A DNA stretch of 64,000 bases. It comes from SAR324 cluster bacterium REDSEA-S27_B3 (GTDB taxonomy: Bacteria > SAR324 > NAC60-12). This document shows positions 7,731 to 16,061 of the stretch, piece by piece (the first letter of the stretch is position 1; each line of letters opens with the position of its first letter). The translations under genes were made by a program, and so were the position numbers. Under the pieces are notes generated by a model. It worked only from the letters and a program-made list of their open reading frames with translations, was not told the origin of the DNA and did no database searches. The stretch is from assembly GCA_001627865.1 (NCBI GenBank), contig LUQO01000002.1:76567-140566 (forward strand). The letters are read 5' to 3'.

Positions 7731-9497
7731 TCAGGCGACCAGTTCCTTCATGGTCTGTTTGACAGCCGCGTCTTGAAAGTGCAGCTTGTCGATTTCCTCA
7801 CCCAAAACAATGTCCGGATAGGCAGCGGAAAACTTGTTTAGCTCCGCCTCCTTATCCTGGGTCTGGCTGAGGGCGGAGAGGCTGGCGATTTTGGCGGCCC
7901 AGGCGATGGGCTGCTTCTTGCCGACCTTCCTGTCGAACTCCAGGCACTGCTCAAAGTCGCCCTTTACATAAGCCCCGAACATCACGTCTCCCAGCCGCTT
8001 GTCGGCATTGGACGCGCCCATCCCTACGGGATCCAGTTCATAGGCCTTGATCAGCAGCTCAGTGCCCTCCTCTGCCCGGCCCGTCAGCACAAGCAACTCG
8101 CCGTAGCCTGAAACAATCCGGGGATCGTTGGGGTTCATGTCGTAGGCTTTCTTGCCGTAAAACTCAGACTGATCAAAATCCTCGAAAGCTTTATTAACTT
8201 CGTGCATCAGGCGATTACACTCAAAATCGTTTTCGTCCAGTTCCAGCGCTTTTTGGATCATGTTTTTGCCTTCTGTAAGAGTTTCATCGAAATCTGCTTC
8301 GATGTACCCACCAAATAATCCCTGCCCAATGGAGCAAGCCTTCCACGCATAAGCCTGGGCGTTGTCTGGATCGGCGGCGATGGACTTGTCGAGCATCTCG
8401 ATGGCAGACAGCACGCCCTCCTTGGAGAACTTGTGGTGGAAGTCACGACCCCGCAGCAGGTATTCGTAGGAGGTCAGGTTGTCTGTGGGCTTACGCTTGG
8501 CGCGTTCCAGAGTGGCGATTTCCAGCTTGCCGACGAGCGCGACCATGACCTTGCGGACGATCTCGTCCTGCACCTCGAATACGTCGTCCATCATGCGGTC
8601 GTAGCGCTCGCTCCAGATCGAGCTGCCGGTGGCGGGGTCGGTCAGTTCGACGGAAATCCGGATGCGGTTTCCGGAGGAACGGATGCTGCCCGTGGCAATG
8701 AAGTCAATGCCGAATTCGGCGGCGATCTTTGAGTTGTCAATCTCCTTGCCCTTGAAGGCAAAGGCGGTGTTGCGGGAGATGATTTCGATGGAGTTGACAC
8801 GTGAGAACTCCGTGATGATGTCCTCCACGATTCCATCCACCAGAAAATCATTGTCCTCGACGTTGTTGAGGTTGCTGAAGGGCAAGACGATGAGGCGGGG
8901 CTTCACGTTGGCCACCGGAGCTGCTTTGGAAGGCGCGTCGGGTGCCGGGGAGGCCTCCTCCTCACCCTCATGCCCAAGCAGCACCTTGAAGGTGTGTACC
9001 GGTTCCTCAATGTTCTTCATTTCATGCGCCCCCTTGCTCACAAAACCAAGGTCCAGCTTGCGGCGCACCTCATCGTAGAACTTCCCGGAGACAAGAATAC
9101 CCCCAGGCTCTGCAGCTGATTCAAGTCTTGCAGCCACGTTTACCCCGTCGCCGTAGAGGTTGTCACCTTCTATGATCACATCCCCCATGTTCAGACCAAC
9201 CCGGAACTGCATCTGGTCTTCCGGATCGACTTCGTTGTTGCGGTCCCTCAGATTTTTCTGGAATTCCACTGCAGTTACAATGGCGTCCACCGGACTGCCG
9301 AACTCGGCAATTATTGAATCCCCTGCGCTTCCGAAGACACGTCCATGGTGCGCCTTAATTGCTTCATCAGTCAAACTGCGGCAGGCCTTGAGGTTGCGCA
9401 AAGTACGGTCCTCATTCTCGCCCATCATTTTGCTGAAGCCTACCACATCAGCGGCAAGAATTGCGGCCAGCTTACGTCTTGGTGTTGATTCAGTCAT
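7731..9497 (-). CDS. Class III adenylate/guanylate cyclase with divergent TolB-like and TPR-like domains (copy B)
   Basis: 588 residues. The N-terminal cyclase domain (about 1-175) is nearly identical to copies A, C and D (ILAADVVGFSKMMGENEDRTL, GSAGDSIIAEF, YGDGVNVAARLE). Beyond residue ~200 it differs: the TolB-like segment reads RLIVLPFSNLNNVEDNDFLVDGIVEDII with ATGSIRSSGNRIRISVEL, and the helical-repeat tail is unlike the others and ends EELVA-type instead of GWEPE. The same enzyme head is therefore joined to a different partner or sensor module, as if by recombination. No membrane segment is present. It probably makes cAMP or cGMP in the cytosol, with the substrate-selecting Lys position occupied by Gly. 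Confidence 0.85.
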   Translation of the reverse strand: MTESTPRRKLAAILAADVVGFSKMMGENEDRTLRNLKACRSLTDEAIKAHHGRVFGSAGDSIIAEFGSPVDAIVTAVEFQKNLRDRNNEVDPEDQMQFRVGLNMGDVIIEGDNLYGDGVNVAARLESAAEPGGILVSGKFYDEVRRKLDLGFVSKGAHEMKNIEEPVHTFKVLLGHEGEEEASPAPDAPSKAAPVANVKPRLIVLPFSNLNNVEDNDFLVDGIVEDIITEFSRVNSIEIISRNTAFAFKGKEIDNSKIAAEFGIDFIATGSIRSSGNRIRISVELTDPATGSSIWSERYDRMMDDVFEVQDEIVRKVMVALVGKLEIATLERAKRKPTDNLTSYEYLLRGRDFHHKFSKEGVLSAIEMLDKSIAADPDNAQAYAWKACSIGQGLFGGYIEADFDETLTEGKNMIQKALELDENDFECNRLMHEVNKAFEDFDQSEFYGKKAYDMNPNDPRIVSGYGELLVLTGRAEEGTELLIKAYELDPVGMGASNADKRLGDVMFGAYVKGDFEQCLEFDRKVGKKQPIAWAAKIASLSALSQTQDKEAELNKFSAAYPDIVLGEEIDKLHFQDAAVKQTMKELVA

Positions 9498-9553
9498 ATT
9501 GTCCAGCTAAGAAATTACTTTGGTCTTTGAAAAATCCATATATTCAACTTTTG

Positions 9554-10933
9554 TTATCCTGCAGGCTTGATGTTCTGGTTGACCCGGAACAGATTGGCGG
9601 GATCGTACTTCTGCTTGATGGCGACGAGTCGGTCGTAATTGGCTCCGTAGGTCGCCTTCACGCGGTCGTCGCCTTCCTCCATCATGAAGTTCACATACGC
9701 CCCGCCTGCCGAGTGCGGATGCAATGCTTCCCAGTACTCCCGCGCCCACGCGGTGATGGCTTCCGTGTTGTTCGGTTCCGAATCCACGCCGACGATGACT
9801 GCCGACCACTTGGCCTGACGATGCCCCCACGGGGTTTCCTCCGGGCCCACCTCGTTGGGCTTGCCGTCAATGGGATACAGGTGCATGGTGGATTGCCAGG
9901 TCGGCATCTCAAAGCCATGCTTCACATGAGCGGCAATGGCCTCGTCCGGCAGCTCGTTGAAGAAATCCCCCTTCCAGTACCAGTGCATCCCCGGAGGATA
10001 GAGGGGGTCAAAGGCCGCTTGCAGGGCGGGGAAGGGCATGGTCCCGATGCCGTACATTGCTGGAGGCCCAAAATCCTTGATGGGCTGAAACACCTCTTCG
10101 GCCTGCGATTCCGGTCCTGTGTAGCACCAGACGGCCCCGCACATCTTCTTCAGGTGCAGCTCTTCGGGAAAGGGCGGTCCCGGCGGCACGATCAAGGTTG
10201 CAAAGAAGCCGTAGAGGTCTTCCGGTGCCTGTGCCATGAAATCGCGGAACCACCGCATTGCTTCGGTGGCTTGCTCTTGGGGCCAGAGGGTGGGGCCACC
10301 GACGACGGTTTGAACCGGATGCAACTGGAACCGGAATTCGGTGACGACCCCAAAGTTGCCGCCGCCGCCCCGGATGGCCCAGAAGAGGTCGGGGTTTTCC
10401 TCGGCACTGACCGTCACGAAGCTGCCATCGGCCAGCACCATGTCCGCACCCAGCAGGTTGTCAATCGTGAGGCCGTACTTGCGGGTCAGGTAGCCATGTC
10501 CTCCTCCGAGGGTCAGCCCGCCCACTCCGGTGGTGGAAACGATCCCGCTGGGGGCAGCCAATCCAAAGGCATGGGTGGCGTGGTCCACATCACCCCAGGT
10601 GCTACCGCCTCCAACCTGTGCGGTACGGGCTTGCGGGTCAACCCGCGTGTACTTGATTGCGGAGAGGTCAATGACCATGCCCTCGTCGCAGGTTCCGAGT
10701 CCGGGACCGTTGTGTCCGCCTCCGCGAACCGCGACGAGCATGCCGTTCTCGCGGGCGAAGTTGACGGAGGCCATGACATCACCCACGTCTGCACAGCAGA
10801 CCACCATGCCCGGACGGCGGTCAATCATCGCGTTGTAAACGGCGCGGGCCTCGTCGTACTCCTCATCCCCCGGCAGGATGAGTTGGCCGCGCAAGCTGGC
10901 TTGAAATGCTTCTAGGGTTGCTTGATCAGTCAT
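9554..10933 (-). CDS. FAD-binding oxidoreductase, berberine-bridge-enzyme type
   Basis: 459 residues. The PCMH-type FAD domain shows VAVRGGGHNGPGLG, whose His carries an 8-alpha-histidyl FAD link in the family, then GGGSTWGDVDHATHAFGLA, TTGVGGLTLGGGHGYLTRKYG and FWAIRGGGGNFGVVTEF. The second attachment Cys of bicovalent members (near LTCDN) is Ile here (LTIDN), so FAD is probably held by His only. The C-terminal BBE box is YDRLVAIKQKYDPANLFRVNQNI. Such enzymes oxidise alcohols, sugars or alkaloid-like compounds with O2 or another acceptor. There is no signal peptide. It lies between cyclase genes B and C in the same direction. Confidence 0.9.
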   Translation of the reverse strand: MTDQATLEAFQASLRGQLILPGDEEYDEARAVYNAMIDRRPGMVVCCADVGDVMASVNFARENGMLVAVRGGGHNGPGLGTCDEGMVIDLSAIKYTRVDPQARTAQVGGGSTWGDVDHATHAFGLAAPSGIVSTTGVGGLTLGGGHGYLTRKYGLTIDNLLGADMVLADGSFVTVSAEENPDLFWAIRGGGGNFGVVTEFRFQLHPVQTVVGGPTLWPQEQATEAMRWFRDFMAQAPEDLYGFFATLIVPPGPPFPEELHLKKMCGAVWCYTGPESQAEEVFQPIKDFGPPAMYGIGTMPFPALQAAFDPLYPPGMHWYWKGDFFNELPDEAIAAHVKHGFEMPTWQSTMHLYPIDGKPNEVGPEETPWGHRQAKWSAVIVGVDSEPNNTEAITAWAREYWEALHPHSAGGAYVNFMMEEGDDRVKATYGANYDRLVAIKQKYDPANLFRVNQNIKPAG

Positions 10934-11155
10934 GGTGCCCTTTCTTGAATAGGGGTTTGGGTTAATAAACTATCCTGCCGAAATTGGCATCGACAAACAA
11001 TTTTGGTAAAGCGTACAAAAGTAAATTCCTAAAATCAAGACTTAAAAGTCCTGTTAAAAGTATACTTTGAAAATACACTCTCTCATTTCAGGTGACGAGA
11101 ATCCGGAGGCTCAGGTTAATGTAAAAGAGTTGCGATTCGATCATCGTTACAGGCG

Positions 11156-12879
11156 TTACTCCTCCGGTTCCCAACCCGCCTTGACCAGCCCCTCGATGAT
11201 GGGATCCGCCAGCGCGGAATTGGGGACGAAGATTCTGCGATAGTCATCACGGGTCTTGAGGTTGGGACGCAAGGTGAAGTAGCGCTCCAGCGCCGCCTTC
11301 GCTTCCGGTCGCTGCAAATGCCCCAGCACAGCCGCCCGGAATCCCAAATGATGACCTACGTCCGGATCCCGTTGCAACGCCTTGTCAATCGCTTTAAGCG
11401 CCTCATAGTATTTCCCCTGTCCCAGACAGGCAAAGTAAAGTAACCCAAGAAAGACACTCAAGTCCGGGTCCGCCGGACTGAGTTCCAAGGTTTTGAGTGC
11501 GGAGCTTTCCCCTTGCGGGTACTCCCCGGAATGGACCTGAGACAATCCCAGCCAAAAGTGACTCAGGGCAAAACTGGGATTGAACTGCACCGCTCGTTGA
11601 GTATAATCGCCAGCATTGCATCCAGGGTTTTGTCCACGTTTTTTGTGATGCGTTGGACCAATTCCCAACCCCCGCAAATTGCGAGGTGGGCATAGGCATC
11701 GGAAAGCGTCGAATCCAATTTGATGGCCTGCTCGAAATGCTGCCGGGCCTGCGTGAGTCCGGGGTCTTCGTAATCCGAGCGCGGGCGTTCGTTGTAGCAG
11801 CGCAGTCCTTGCAGGTATTCCTCCCACGCACTGAGGTTTTCCGGACGCTTGCGGGAGAGTCGCTTCTGTTCGTGTCCTGTCACGGAGGGTGCAACCCGCC
11901 GTGCAATTGCTTCGGACACCTCGTCCTGCACGTCAAAGATGTCTTCCAGCGTGCGGTCCCATTTCTCCGACCAGAGGTGGTGATCTTCATCGGCGTCGAT
12001 AAGCTGCGCGGTGATGCGCACACGGTTGCCTCCCTTACGCACACTGCCCTCCACGATGTAGCGGGCGCCAAGTTCCTTGGCAACCTGCTTTAAGTTGTGT
12101 GACTGCCCCCGGAAGGTGAAGCTGGAGTTGCGGGAGATCACCGGGAAGGTGCGCCAGAGCGAGAGGTTGGTGATGATGTCCTCGGTGATGCCATCCGCGA
12201 AGTATTCCTGTTCCGGGTCACCACCCATGTTGGTGAAGGGAAGCACCGCGATGGCAGGGACCCTGGTTTCTGTGGTGGCAGGGGCTGGCACGGCTTGAGG
12301 TGTCGTCTCAGCGGACGCCGCTACTGTGAAGGATTGTAGCTCTTCGGAGGTATTTCCAAGCTCGACCTTGTAGGTGGGGACAGGCGTGGCTATGTTCTTC
12401 ATCTCCTGCGACCCTGTACTCACAAAACTCAGGTCGAGTTTGCGGCAGACCTCGTCGTAAAACTTTCCTGAAATGCTGATACCTCCGGGTTCTGCAGTTG
12501 ATTCCAGCCTTGCGGCCACGTTTACTCCGTCGCCGTAGAGGTTGTCTCCCTCCACAATCACGTCTCCAAGATTGAGTCCGACACGGAACTGCATCTGGTC
12601 TTCCGGAGCCGCGCTCGAGTTTCGGTCCCGCAGGTTCCTCTGGAACTCCACCGCGGCCACAATCGCATCCACCGGACTGCCGAACTCGGCAATGATTGAA
12701 TCACCGGCACTGCCGAAGACACGACCATGGTGTGCCCTGATTGCTTCATCGGTCAAACTGCGGCTGGATTTGAGGTTGTGCAGAGTGCGGTCTTCGTTTT
12801 CGCCCATCATCTTGCTGAAGCCTACCACGTCAGCTGCAAGAATTGCGGCCAGCTTACGTCTTGGTGTTGATTCGGTCAT
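11156..12879 (-). pseudogene. Class III cyclase/TolB/TPR gene (copy C), frameshifted with internal deletion
   Basis: The 5' part (12879 to about 11640) encodes an intact cyclase domain and a TolB-like domain almost identical to copy D (RVPAIAVLPFTNMGGDPEQE). In the TPR region the frame breaks after KTLDAMLA at about 11640. The next recognisable residues, GDYTQRAVQFNPSFALSHFW, are in another frame, which then runs to GWEPEE and a TAA at 11156. Against copy D about 35 codons, roughly one TPR, are missing at the break, so this is an out-of-frame deletion rather than a single-base read error. The truncated product (438 residues, ending at 11563) would keep the catalytic and TolB domains, so residual activity is possible. 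Confidence 0.8.
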
Positions 12880-12948
12880 AAGAATTTTTCAATAATAGGT
12901 AGATGATTTCGATTTAGTTACTTGAAAAGTTTTCAAACCTGCTTTCGC

Positions 12949-13026
12949 TTCACCCACCGCACCTTCGACTCCGATCAGGTATCGCGGTCACCCCTCTCCC
13001 CAACGGAGAGGGCATGGGTGAGGGGT
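12949..13026. repeat. Dispersed palindromic repeat, family A copy 3 (reverse orientation)
   Basis: TTCACCCACCGCACC, TTCGACTCCGATCAGGTATC, CCCCTCTCCCCAACGGAGAGG and GGTGAGGGG in that order: the reverse complement of the plan seen in copies 1 and 2. It abuts the stop of the MNT gene at 13029 and lies upstream of cyclase C. Confidence 0.75.
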
Positions 13027-13028
13027 AG

Positions 13029-13349
13029 TCAGTGCGAATAAAAAACTTTGCCCACTCGTTGTATATGGTCTATTAAATCCGGGTTGTCAATCTGGTGATA
13101 AATGCATACGTCAATCGTATATGGCAAATATAAATCATCCAGCTCAAGGCTGATTCGGTTTAACACTTTTAAATTTAGTTTCACGCCTTTCAGTGTCAAG
13201 TCAATATCGGATCCGGATTTGTGATTTCCCTTGGCACGCGAACCGTACAATACTGCCTCCTCAACTTCTTCAAAACTCTCCAATACATGATGGATTTTTT
13301 GACATGTTTCCAGAGAAAGTCCGTAAAGTTCTTTTTCTTCAATTCTCAT
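13029..13349 (-). CDS. MNT-type nucleotidyltransferase (HI0073-like)
   Basis: 106 residues with the nucleotidyltransferase motif LYGSRAKGNHKSGSDIDLTL and a third acidic site in YTIDVCIYHQI. Homologues such as HI0073 form a two-component enzyme with the helical partner encoded just upstream. The start ATG overlaps the partner's stop by 4 bases (ATGA), so translation is probably coupled. The product is cytosolic. The target of nucleotide transfer is unknown; related pairs behave as toxin-antitoxin modules. Confidence 0.88.
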   Translation of the reverse strand: MRIEEKELYGLSLETCQKIHHVLESFEEVEEAVLYGSRAKGNHKSGSDIDLTLKGVKLNLKVLNRISLELDDLYLPYTIDVCIYHQIDNPDLIDHIQRVGKVFYSH

Positions 13350-13753
13350 GTACTAGAAACGAGTGACTTCAGTTTGTTGTTTAGTTTTTGAAAAAGAGGG
13401 AAATATTGGGTTATTACTGCCTGACTTATTTCTCTGGCCGTTTCCTGATTGTATGTATGAGATGTCCTGTTTCTGCTTTTCAGCATGTCCATCCATCCCT
13501 CGCCGTCCTCAATCAGGTTTAATTGAAAAGCTTTTTGAATCGCGTCTCTTGAACCATAGATGCCTGATTGCCCCTGAAATTCCAGAAAATCCTTCAAGGT
13601 GTTCCATGCCAGTTCATGAGTGTATTCAAATGCTTTTATCAATCCCAGCTCTTCAAGTTCAGACAATTCTCCTTTGTCTACAAATTTCTGCAGCTGGCTG
13701 AGCGCTTTCTGATAATTGGAATAACGCTGTTTCCAGCGGATGTCGTCACTCAT
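13346..13753 (-). CDS. Nucleotidyltransferase substrate-binding protein (HI0074-like)
   Basis: 135 residues, all helical in appearance, with the family signature KAFEYTHELAWNTLKDFL, GSRDAIQKAFQLNLI, and MLKSRNRTSHTYNQETA. The RxxxxH-type motif of HEPN-fold proteins is visible in RNRTSHTYN. It is full length, unlike the HEPN fragment at 4505. With the downstream nucleotidyltransferase it forms a complete two-gene unit inserted between cyclase copies C and D. Confidence 0.88.
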   Translation of the reverse strand: MSDDIRWKQRYSNYQKALSQLQKFVDKGELSELEELGLIKAFEYTHELAWNTLKDFLEFQGQSGIYGSRDAIQKAFQLNLIEDGEGWMDMLKSRNRTSHTYNQETAREISQAVITQYFPLFQKLNNKLKSLVSST

Positions 13754-13919
13754 ATTGTTTTTAAAAGCTTGAGTCTTGTTTCAGTGAATTTTATATTTTT
13801 TCCGGCAACAATGATGGCATAAACGGATACCTCCTTTGTAATTTGGGTTGTTCACTCATTGTCTCTTCCTGGTTATTTGTGTTCATTTTGATTCTGTTTT
13901 GGCGCTCAACCAAACAAGG

Positions 13920-15746
13920 TTAAGCCTCAGGTTCCCATCCTGCCTTAACTAGACCTTCAATGATGGGGTCCGCCAACATTGATTTTGGAACAAATATTTT
14001 GCGAAAATCATCTTTGGTCTTCAGGTTAGGACGGAGTTTAAGATATTTCTCCAGAGCAGCTTTGGCTTCCGGACCTGCTTCCAGGTGACCCAGAGCAGCT
14101 GTCCGCCAGCCCAGCATATGCCCCTGATCCGGATGATACTGCAAAGCCTTGTCCGCAGCCTCAAGAGCTTCCTGATATCTCTCCTGACCAAGATATGAGC
14201 AGAACAATGCGCCATAAATTCTTTCCAGTTCGGGATCAACCGGACTCAATTCAATGGCTTTGAGGACAGATTCTTCAGATTCCGTGTACTTGCCTGCATG
14301 GGCTTGAATGAGGCCCAACCACCATAAACTTAATGCATAGCTGGGATTGAACTGGACCGCCTTCTCCGCGTTGTTCAAGGCATTGGGAAAGTCGCCGCTG
14401 AAAAAGTAATGAGCGGCAAGGCCCACCAATGCCACAGGGTTTTTGGGGTTCAATGTCACTGCTTTGCGTCCATGAATTTTCATCATCTCCAGGGTTGCTT
14501 TTGAGTCATCAGTGGTGAAGTGTACTAAATCCCAAAATCCGCAAAGTGAAAGATAGGCATAAGCATCGGAAAGAGTATCATCCAGCGCAATGGCCTTTTC
14601 AAAATGGGTACTAGCTTCAGTAAGCCCATGATTATCAAGATCTGAATAATTTCTGTCATTAAAAAATTTCATGCCCTGCAGGTATTCTTCCCAGGCGCTC
14701 AGATTTTTAGGCCGTTCTCGGCTCAATCTTTTGAGTTCATGGTCGGTAACTGAAGGCGCCGCCCGCCGGGCGATCGCTTCAGAAACTTCATCCTGCACGT
14801 CAAAGATGTCCTCCAGCGTGCGGTCCCACTTCTCTGACCAGAGGTGGTGGTCCTCCTCCGCATCAATCAGCTGCGCGGTGATGCGCACACGGGTTCCGCC
14901 CTTGCGGACGCTGCCCTCCACTATATAACGGGCGCCAAGTTCCTTGGCAACCTGCTTTAAGTTGTGCGACTGCCCCCGGAAGGTGAAGCTGGAGTTTCTG
15001 GAAATCACCGGGAAGGTGCGCCAGAGGGAGAGATTGGTTATGATGTCCTCGGTGATGCCGTCTGCGAAGTATTCCTGTTCCGGATCACCCCCCATGTTCG
15101 TGAATGGAAGCACAGCGATTGCAGGGACTCTGGTCTTGGCTTCAGCAGCTTTCGGTGGAGAGGAGTCGGGGGATTTTGCTGATGAGGCTGAGGGAACTGC
15201 ATCTGCTTTCTCCCCTTCGTATCCCAGCAAAACCTTGAAGGTATGCACCGGTTCATCGATGTTCTTCATATCCTGTGCTCCTTTGTTCTCGAAGCCGAGG
15301 TCCAGCTTTCGGCGCACTTCATCGTAGAACTTCCCGGAGACCAGGATGCCTCCCGGTTCCGCTGCAGATTCAAGCCTTGCGGCCACATTTACGCCTTCAC
15401 CATAGAGGTTGTCACCCTCAATGATCACATCCCCCATGTTCAGACCAACCCGGAACTGCATCTGGTCTTCCGGATCGACTTCGTTGTTGCGATCCATGAT
15501 GTTTTTCTGGAACTCCACTGCGGTTACAACGGCGTCCACCGGACTTCCGAACTCGGCAATTATTGAATCCCCGGCGCTGCCGAAGACTCGTCCGTGGTGT
15601 GCCTTGATTGCTTCATCGGTCAAACTGCGGCAGGCTTTGAGATTGTGCAAAGTGCGCTCTTCGTTCTCACCCATCTTCCTGCTGAAGCCTACCACATCGG
15701 CGGCGAGGATGGCCGCAAGTTTACGTCTTGGTGTTGATTCAGTCAT
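13920..15746 (-). CDS. Class III adenylate/guanylate cyclase with TolB-like and TPR domains (copy D)
   Basis: 608 residues and the best intact reference for the group. The cyclase domain (residues 8-175) has AADVVGFSRKMG and GSAGDSIIAEF, but LYGEGVNVAARLE where the others have LYGDG, a change next to the base-recognising position. The linker at about 180-205 is Ser/Pro/Lys-rich. The TolB-like domain (AIAVLPFTNMGGDPEQEYF, YIVEGSVRKGG) spans 208-345, followed by at least four TPR units (SDAYAYLSLCGFW, NPVALVGLAAHYFFSGDF, NPSYALSLWWLGLI, GWRTAALGHLEAG) to the conserved ending LADPIIEGLVKAGWEP. It is a predicted cytosolic cyclic-nucleotide synthase with a protein-binding tail. Nothing in the sequence reveals the stimulus. 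Confidence 0.87.
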   Translation of the reverse strand: MTESTPRRKLAAILAADVVGFSRKMGENEERTLHNLKACRSLTDEAIKAHHGRVFGSAGDSIIAEFGSPVDAVVTAVEFQKNIMDRNNEVDPEDQMQFRVGLNMGDVIIEGDNLYGEGVNVAARLESAAEPGGILVSGKFYDEVRRKLDLGFENKGAQDMKNIDEPVHTFKVLLGYEGEKADAVPSASSAKSPDSSPPKAAEAKTRVPAIAVLPFTNMGGDPEQEYFADGITEDIITNLSLWRTFPVISRNSSFTFRGQSHNLKQVAKELGARYIVEGSVRKGGTRVRITAQLIDAEEDHHLWSEKWDRTLEDIFDVQDEVSEAIARRAAPSVTDHELKRLSRERPKNLSAWEEYLQGMKFFNDRNYSDLDNHGLTEASTHFEKAIALDDTLSDAYAYLSLCGFWDLVHFTTDDSKATLEMMKIHGRKAVTLNPKNPVALVGLAAHYFFSGDFPNALNNAEKAVQFNPSYALSLWWLGLIQAHAGKYTESEESVLKAIELSPVDPELERIYGALFCSYLGQERYQEALEAADKALQYHPDQGHMLGWRTAALGHLEAGPEAKAALEKYLKLRPNLKTKDDFRKIFVPKSMLADPIIEGLVKAGWEPEA

Positions 15747-16061
15747 AGTAACCGGCTGAGGGATTTCTTTGGTTATTGATCAAGGTTTATTAAAAGGAAC
15801 GGCTTCCGATTTCCACTGGATATATTATTTAGCACTATTTGGATAATTGAGCAAGAAAAGTGTTTCTCAAAAAACACCTTTGGGATGCATAGCAGCTGAA
15901 ACACTTTCTTTATTATTGAACACTGAAATGTTATCCTACTGCGTCGTTGAAAATACTTATTATGATTTTGATTTGAATAAAAAAAGTTAATCAGCCTGTC
16001 TGCATACTTTTCTCAAAAAAATACTAATACATGATTCCATCCATTCTCTACAGTACACAGC
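15747..16061. other. Intergenic gap between divergent genes
   Basis: AT-rich spacer between cyclase D (leftward) and the MFS gene (rightward), so it should hold both promoters. I see no convincing -35/-10 pair, RNA gene or repeat in it. Confidence 0.5.

Noticed and set aside
9461-10915. 484-residue open frame on the plus strand
   Set aside because: Antisense to the BBE-type oxidoreductase, whose FAD motifs are unmistakable. No recognisable domain.
13754-13919. 22-residue ORF (MSEQPKLQRRYPF...) with a good upstream purine-rich site near 13858
   Set aside because: Too short and without coupling or family; could be the stub of a lost gene but cannot be supported.
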